Source: an uncultured Intestinimonas sp. (GTDB lineage Bacteria; Bacillota; Clostridia; Oscillospirales; Oscillospiraceae). Taken from it: a DNA stretch of 44,518 bases. The DNA is taken from NCBI RefSeq assembly GCF_944387725.1, contig NZ_CALXGA010000010.1, positions 1-44,518 of the forward strand, given 5' to 3'. The notes under the pieces were generated by a model, which was given only the letters and a program-made list of their open reading frames with translations, searched no databases and had not been told where the DNA came from. Within the stretch, counting starts at the first letter, position 1, and each line of letters begins with the position of its first letter. Position numbers and translations under genes: made by a program. Shown piece by piece: positions 40,921-44,518 of this stretch.

Positions 40921-42405
40921 TTACTGGAGCAGCTGGAGGACGCCCTGGGGCACCTGATTGGCCTGGGCCAGCATGGCCTGGGCGGACTGGACCAGGATGT
41001 TGTTCTTGACATAGGACATCATCTCTTCGGCCACGTCGGTGTCCCGGATGGTGGACTCGGCGTCCTGGATGTTCTCCTCCATGACGGAGAGGTTGTTGAT
41101 GGTGTGGTCCAGCCGGTTCTGGGTAGCGCCCAGAGTACCCCGGACGTCGGACACATAGTTGATGGCGTTCTTGATGGTGTCCAGAGCGGAGGCGGCCCCG
41201 TCCTGAGTGGCGATGCTCAGATCCCCGATGCCGATGGCGGCGGCGTCGGTGGCTTTAATGGAGACCTTCAGCTGGTTCCACTCGTCGCTGGTGTCGCCAA
41301 TCTGGAGGACCAGGGCGGCGCCGTCAGATTCTGCCACAAAGTCCAGGTTACCAGCACCATCCTCCGACACGGTGACGCCAACGCTCTCCAGAGCCTTATT
41401 GATATTGTCGATGGTCTCCGCGTCGGTGGCGCCGATCAGGACGGCGGTGGCGCCCTCCGTGGTGGGATCATCCAGCGCGTCGGCCACCAGCTCATAGGTC
41501 GTGCCGTTCAGCGTGAAGCTATCGCCCGCAGCCAAGTCCTGGCCAGTAGCGCCGGCGGTTATGCCGGCTTGGACCTGCTTATAGGCGTCGGCGCCGTCCA
41601 CAAAGGCGGGGGCGCCGGCGGTCACGGTGGCATCGCTGGTAGACATATTGGTCACCTTGGCGCCCTGAGCCCCGGCCTCCTTGGCGGTGAAGACAACCTG
41701 TGTGCCGGTGCCGGTGGTGATGTCGAACACAGCGGACAAGTCGCTGTTCTGCGCCAGCGCGTCCACCAGCGCGGTTGCATTCGTATTGGCGGTGGCAGTG
41801 GCCGTAAAATCCACCGTAACAGTTTTCAATGTGCCGTCGGCAGCGGTGAACTCCACAGTCGCGGTCTGCGCACCCGCAGTACCAGCAGCGACGGTCATGG
41901 TGCTGGCGGCCTTTGTAGCGGCCACGTCGGTCACGGTGGTCACAGCGTTCAGGTTCACAGAGGTGATATTCACCTCCGGATCCGCCAGGGATCCGTCCAG
42001 GAGCTTGATGCCGTTGAAGTTGGCGGACTCGGAGATGCGGTCGATCTCGGTCTTGAGCTCGGTGACCTCCTTCTGGAGCTGCTCCCGGTCGATGCCGTCG
42101 TAGGTGCCGTTGGCGGACTGCTCGGCCAGCGAGTACATGCGGTTGAGCATGTCGTGGACTTCCTGCAGGGCGCCCTCGGCGGTCTGCACCAGGCTGATGC
42201 CGTCCTTGGCATTGTCCTGGGCCTTGCCCAGGCCGGTGATCTGGGCCCGCATCTTCTCGGAGATGGCCAGGCCGGCGGCGTCGTCCCCCGCCCGGTTGAT
42301 CTTGTAGCCGGAGGACAGCTTCTCCAGGTTGCCGGACAGGGCGTTGGTGTTGTTGGTGTAGTTGCGGTAGGCGTTCATCGCCATGATGTTATGCTGGATC
42401 CTCAT
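40921..42405 (-). CDS. Flagellin
   Basis: 494 aa filament protein. Conserved N-terminal D0/D1 domain ([39 protein letters not shown], to about 150) and C-terminal D1/D0 ([20 protein letters not shown] to [14 protein letters not shown], last 90 residues), separated by a Thr/Ala-rich variable region of about 245 residues that forms the exposed surface. ATG follows GGAAGCGCACGAA. No convincing sigma-28 promoter was found in the 388 bp before it; the nearest one is in the invertible segment upstream of the TnpB-like gene on the same strand, so expression may depend on that switch. It could be one of several flagellins in the genome. Confidence 0.95.
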   Translation of the reverse strand: MRIQHNIMAMNAYRNYTNNTNALSGNLEKLSSGYKINRAGDDAAGLAISEKMRAQITGLGKAQDNAKDGISLVQTAEGALQEVHDMLNRMYSLAEQSANGTYDGIDREQLQKEVTELKTEIDRISESANFNGIKLLDGSLADPEVNITSVNLNAVTTVTDVAATKAASTMTVAAGTAGAQTATVEFTAADGTLKTVTVDFTATATANTNATALVDALAQNSDLSAVFDITTGTGTQVVFTAKEAGAQGAKVTNMSTSDATVTAGAPAFVDGADAYKQVQAGITAGATGQDLAAGDSFTLNGTTYELVADALDDPTTEGATAVLIGATDAETIDNINKALESVGVTVSEDGAGNLDFVAESDGAALVLQIGDTSDEWNQLKVSIKATDAAAIGIGDLSIATQDGAASALDTIKNAINYVSDVRGTLGATQNRLDHTINNLSVMEENIQDAESTIRDTDVAEEMMSYVKNNILVQSAQAMLAQANQVPQGVLQLLQ

Positions 42406-42585
42406 TTCGTGCGCTTCCTTTCTTTGAAATGATTTTGGGGCTTTGCGCGTCGCCGCGCCGTAATCCTCTGGCGCGGGGTCTTGCTTCGGCGGTCCGGCGC
42501 AGCCTCCGTGGCCTTTGGCGGTCTGAGCCCTCCCGCGCACTTCTCTATTTCAACCGGCTCGCGAGGCCGGGTGAAACCATTGGAA

Positions 42586-42793
42586 TGGTCATCGTCATAA
42601 TATTTGGAACGCCCCTCCGGGCTTCGGACGCGGCCCCAGGGGGGAGGCGTCCTCTCGTTTCCCAACGGTCCCCCGCCGGTTTGGGTGCGCTGAGCGAAGC
42701 CGCGGTCCCTTGTCCGCCCCTTCGCTCAACGCGCCCCCACCGGGGGCATGGGCCTGCACCGGCGTTCCCACCGGCAATTTTTTCCTGCGTTTT
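42586..42793 (-). ncRNA. Candidate guide RNA (omega-RNA-like) of the TldR-like protein
   Basis: Directly after the tldR-like stop, the minus strand holds an ordered set of hairpins: GCCCCC/GGGGGC (42733-42747), a 13-bp stem GCGTTGAGCGAAG / CTTCGCTCAGCGC (42687-42732), CCCAA/TTGGG (42661-42685) and GGACGC/GCGTCC (42626-42652). The tail GAAGCCCGGAGGGGCGTTCC (42606-42625) looks like the 3' end of IS200/IS605 TnpB RNA scaffolds, and GGAGG there can pair with CCTCC inside the previous hairpin (pseudoknot). If the scaffold ends near 42606, the guide would be about 42605-42586. No match to that stretch exists elsewhere in the window. Position and guide border are inferred. Confidence 0.55.
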
Positions 42794-43978
42794 TTAAGAA
42801 ACAGCCTCCTGGACCTGTCCGGCCTGATACTGGACCAGCCCCTTGGCCTTGATGTTGACGGCGGCGTTGACGCCCCGCCTGTGCTCCGCCCCGCACACAG
42901 GGCAGATCCACCGCTGTGCCTTGGGCGGGATGCTCTCAGTCACCGCACCGCAGGCGGAGCAGACCTTGGTGGTGGGGACAAAACGGTCCACCTCCAAAAG
43001 CTGCTTGCCCTGCCGCTCCAGCTTATAGCGGAGCATCTCCCGGAACATCCCGAAGCCGGAATGGAGGACCTCGCCGCCACCCAACGCCCCGGAGATCGCC
43101 CGCAGAGAGTCGCCCCGGATACATACGGCGTCCCAGGCGTTGGCTATCCGCCGGGACTCCTTGTGGAGGAAGTCGCGCCGCTGGTTGGCGATGCGCTCAT
43201 GGAGCAGGCGATATGTTTGGACTTGCTCTTGATAATTCCTGGAACCTGGCTGTAAGCGGCTGAGCTTCTGCTGGATGGCGGCCAGCTTCTCCTGGGACTG
43301 TTTCAGCCACCGGGGCGGGTCGGCGGCGGCTCCGCCATCCGTCACATAAAAGTGCGTGACGGAGTATTTCAGACCGATGGTCCGCTCCGCTGTGGGCTCC
43401 ACCGGCTCCGGCTTATGCACCGGGCAGGCGAAGAGCAGACAGCCGTAATACCTGCCCGTCTTGGTCCGCTCCACCGTGATCCGGGTGAGCCTCCAGCCGC
43501 TTCGGGGGCGGCGGGGGAACTTGGCCCGGACCAGGCCGGCCTTGGTCATACGGACGGCGTTTTGGGTGATGTAGATGGTGGCGCTTTCCCCCATCACATG
43601 GTTGCAGGCGGTGAAGCGGTCCCGTCCGTCCTTTTTGCGCTTGAACCTGGGATAGCCGAACGCCGCCGGATTGCGGAAAAAATTCCGAAACGCCTGGGAG
43701 AGCTTGTTGTGCTCCTGAATCAGCGCCTGATTGTCCACCTCTCTCAAAAAGGGGACTTCCTTCTTGTATTTGGCCGGAGTGGGGATGAAGTGTTTGTCCG
43801 TGGCGTAGTAGAACTCCTCGTGATCCGCAAGCATCCGGTTCCAGATGTACCGGCAGCAGCCGAAGGTCTTTTGAAAAAGTGCCTCCTGCTCCGGCGTGGG
43901 ATAGAGGGGGACCTTGATGGTGTTGTATTGGATGCTGGATTTTGACTGCTTCCCATCCGCTCCCCGTTTGCTTCCCAT
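42794..43978 (-). CDS. Nuclease-dead TnpB homologue (TldR-like RNA-guided repressor)
   Basis: 394 aa, full TnpB length. N-terminal REC/wedge part (IKVPLYPTPEQEALFQKTFG, CRYIWNRML), RuvC I region IGLKYSVTHFYV, coiled coil, RuvC II region VCIRGDSLRAIS, zinc ribbon (CSAC 340-343, CPVC 359-362) and RuvC III HRRGVNAAVNI. Related active TnpBs have IGLDYS, VCVEDLNMKAMS and HRDVNAA-like motifs; here the three catalytic acids are Lys204, Arg288 and Gly369. The frame is intact and the fold motifs are kept, so loss of cutting looks selected rather than decay. No tnpA or transposon ends were seen. ATG at 43978 follows GGGAGGTGACAGCA. It lies upstream of flagellin and downstream of an invertible promoter. 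Alternative: a degenerate transposon relic. Confidence 0.88.
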   Translation of the reverse strand: MGSKRGADGKQSKSSIQYNTIKVPLYPTPEQEALFQKTFGCCRYIWNRMLADHEEFYYATDKHFIPTPAKYKKEVPFLREVDNQALIQEHNKLSQAFRNFFRNPAAFGYPRFKRKKDGRDRFTACNHVMGESATIYITQNAVRMTKAGLVRAKFPRRPRSGWRLTRITVERTKTGRYYGCLLFACPVHKPEPVEPTAERTIGLKYSVTHFYVTDGGAAADPPRWLKQSQEKLAAIQQKLSRLQPGSRNYQEQVQTYRLLHERIANQRRDFLHKESRRIANAWDAVCIRGDSLRAISGALGGGEVLHSGFGMFREMLRYKLERQGKQLLEVDRFVPTTKVCSACGAVTESIPPKAQRWICPVCGAEHRRGVNAAVNIKAKGLVQYQAGQVQEAVS

Positions 43979-43997
43979 TGCTGTCACCTCCCGCCAG

Positions 43998-44027
43998 CTG
44001 TTCCAAAAAGTGTACTTTTTGGAACAG
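43998..44027 (+). repeat. Left inversion site (hix-like), 14-2-14 palindrome
   Basis: Arms CTGTTCCAAAAAGT and ACTTTTTGGAACAG, perfect inverted repeats, around a 2-bp core GT (44012-44013). The format (about 12-bp arms, 2-bp asymmetric core, A/T-runs) is that of serine-invertase crossover sites. It lies 19 bp upstream of the tldR ATG. Confidence 0.75.
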
Positions 44028-44127
44028 AAAAAATTTTTTCAAAAACGGCTTAACTTTGCCCCAAAACAGCCGATAAAGCTAATGAAACGGAAGTGAAAAA
44101 AGCGGTTGTGCAGCTGTTCTAAAAAGT
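44014..44127. promoter_or_regulatory. Putative invertible promoter segment (OFF orientation)
   Basis: 114 bp between the cores of two sites whose asymmetric cores are in inverted orientation (GT left, AC right). It contains a sigma-28-type promoter that now points right, away from the tldR-like gene and flagellin. Inversion would place the promoter at about 44065-44091 on the minus strand, reading into tldR about 80 nt later. No recombinase gene is in the window. Confidence 0.65.
44050..44076 (+). promoter_or_regulatory. Sigma-28 (SigD/FliA) flagellar promoter
   Basis: TTAA-N15-GCCGATAA: the -10 box is an 8/8 match to the flagellar sigma consensus and the spacing is the canonical 15. No gene lies downstream on the plus strand in this window, only terminators. 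Confidence 0.75.
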
Positions 44128-44143
44128 ACACTTTTTGGAATGG
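44114..44143 (+). repeat. Right inversion site (hix-like)
   Basis: Arms GTTCTAAAAAGT and ACTTTTTGGAAT around core AC (44128-44129). Its reverse complement shares an unbroken 20-bp block, TTCCAAAAAGTGTACTTTTT, with the left site. The flanking CAGCTG also recurs at the left site. Confidence 0.72.
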
Positions 44144-44172
44144 CCTTTTTATTTAAAAAGACGAAACATTAT

Positions 44173-44242
44173 CTTGCGGAATTTGCAAAATTTCCGCAAA
44201 AAAGCGCGAATTTCCGTATAAAAACGGAGATTCGCGCTTTTT
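44173..44242. terminator. Two hairpins, bidirectional terminator
   Basis: TTGCGGAA...TTCCGCAA (44173-44199), then a long stem GCGCGAATTTCCGT / ACGGAGATTCGCGC (44204-44237) flanked by A6 and T5. It would stop transcription from the sigma-28 promoter in its present orientation. Confidence 0.8.
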
Positions 44243-44321
44243 GACGGGGCGCCGGCGGAAGGGAACCGGCGGGGGCTGGGCAAGCCCTCACCAAAAGGGC
44301 AGGAAAAGACGCAAATAAGCA

Positions 44322-44370
44322 AAAAAATACACCGGACTTAGCCATACCGACTAAATCCGGTGTACTTTTT
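44322..44370. terminator. Bidirectional terminator
   Basis: ACACCGGACTTAG / CTAAATCCGGTGT hairpin (one mismatch) flanked by A7 and T5. The stretch 44243-44321 shows no gene. Confidence 0.75.
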
Positions 44371-44440
44371 CATGTTCCAATCCCGCCAGACAGCCGCCGA
44401 GCGTTGTTTCATTCAAGTCACTGTCTTATGGGCACGCGGC

Positions 44441-44518
44441 CAGGGCTTGTTTGAAAATTGGCGATGTGTCCGGCAGCGAGGGATTTTGGGCCGCTGGCAA
44501 GCAATTTTTTCGCAGGAA
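44441..44518 (-). repeat. MITE-like repeat copy F (cut by window end, inverted)
   Basis: Starts CAGGGCTTGTTTGAAAATTG (TA end changed to CA) and follows the right half of copies B-D in reverse complement to the last base of the window. Confidence 0.85.

Noticed and set aside
42586-42605. Match of the presumed guide to the sigma-28 promoter or flagellin leader in this window
   Set aside because: No run of about 12 or more matching bases was found by eye, so self-targeting is not supported here; a target elsewhere must be searched for.
43998-44143. Reading the palindromes as IS200/IS605 transposon ends or as terminators
   Set aside because: Both lie upstream of the TnpB-like gene, near-identical, in inverted orientation with 2-bp cores; the stems are AT-rich. 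The inversion-site reading fits better, though it is not proven.
1-44518. CRISPR arrays
   Set aside because: No regularly spaced short direct repeats were found; the repeated sequences are the dispersed MITE-like copies.

Overview
The window reads as a chromosomal piece of a GC-rich, anaerobic, endospore-forming member of the Clostridia, probably Oscillospiraceae (Flavonifractor/Lawsonibacter-like; inferred from content, not searched). The grounds are a complete spoIIIA sporulation operon, a Gram-positive-type large SRP RNA next to dnaX, a Fur-family regulator with superoxide reductase and rubrerythrin, a SleB-type hydrolase, and the Firmicute housekeeping order nusB-xseAB-ispA-dxs-tlyA-nadK-argR-recN.

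Layout. 1-2.4 kb: start of carB, carA and a metallophosphoesterase (minus strand). 2.4-3.6 kb: a broken S-layer-type gene, a partial repeat element, the 3' end of a tyrosine integrase and tRNA-Ser(GGA), which look like the scar of an integrated element. 3.7-5.8 kb: a lipoprotein, then perR-like / superoxide reductase / rubrerythrin (plus strand). 5.9-9.1 kb: a DUF4358 lipoprotein and ClpC. 9.2-12.3 kb: ferredoxin, BrnQ transporter and SleB hydrolase (plus strand). 12.4-23.9 kb: one long minus-strand operon from nusB to dus. 24-29.6 kb: Asp23 and spoIIIAA-AH. 29.8-35.3 kb: glmS translationally coupled to a peptide-type ABC transporter without ATPases. 35.3-39.4 kb: FUSC-like protein, GNAT acetyltransferase, ebfC, dnaX and SRP RNA. 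39.4-40.6 kb: a gene graveyard holding remnants of a serine recombinase, an IS630 transposase, a thiolase and an acyl-CoA dehydrogenase.

The most striking region is 40.9-44.4 kb. A flagellin gene lies downstream, on the same strand, of a TnpB-family gene in which all three RuvC catalytic positions are replaced (Lys, Arg, Gly in place of Asp, Glu, Asp). This is the hallmark of TnpB-like nuclease-dead repressors (TldR). The 207 bp after its stop codon fold into a series of hairpins ending like a TnpB guide-RNA scaffold, which suggests a guide RNA. Upstream of tldR, two near-perfect 26-bp palindromic sites (12-2-12, like the hix sites of serine invertases) lie in inverted orientation and bracket a sigma-28 flagellar promoter. 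That promoter now points away from tldR-flagellin, into strong terminators. Inverting about 114 bp would aim it at tldR-guide-flagellin. The arrangement is a likely analogue of the Salmonella Hin/fljBA flagellar switch, with an RNA-guided repressor in the place of FljA.

A second theme is a family of about 166-bp MITE-like elements (terminal inverted repeats, TA ends). There are three full copies, two partial copies, one copy cut by the window end and one diverged relative. They mark nearly every broken gene in the window.
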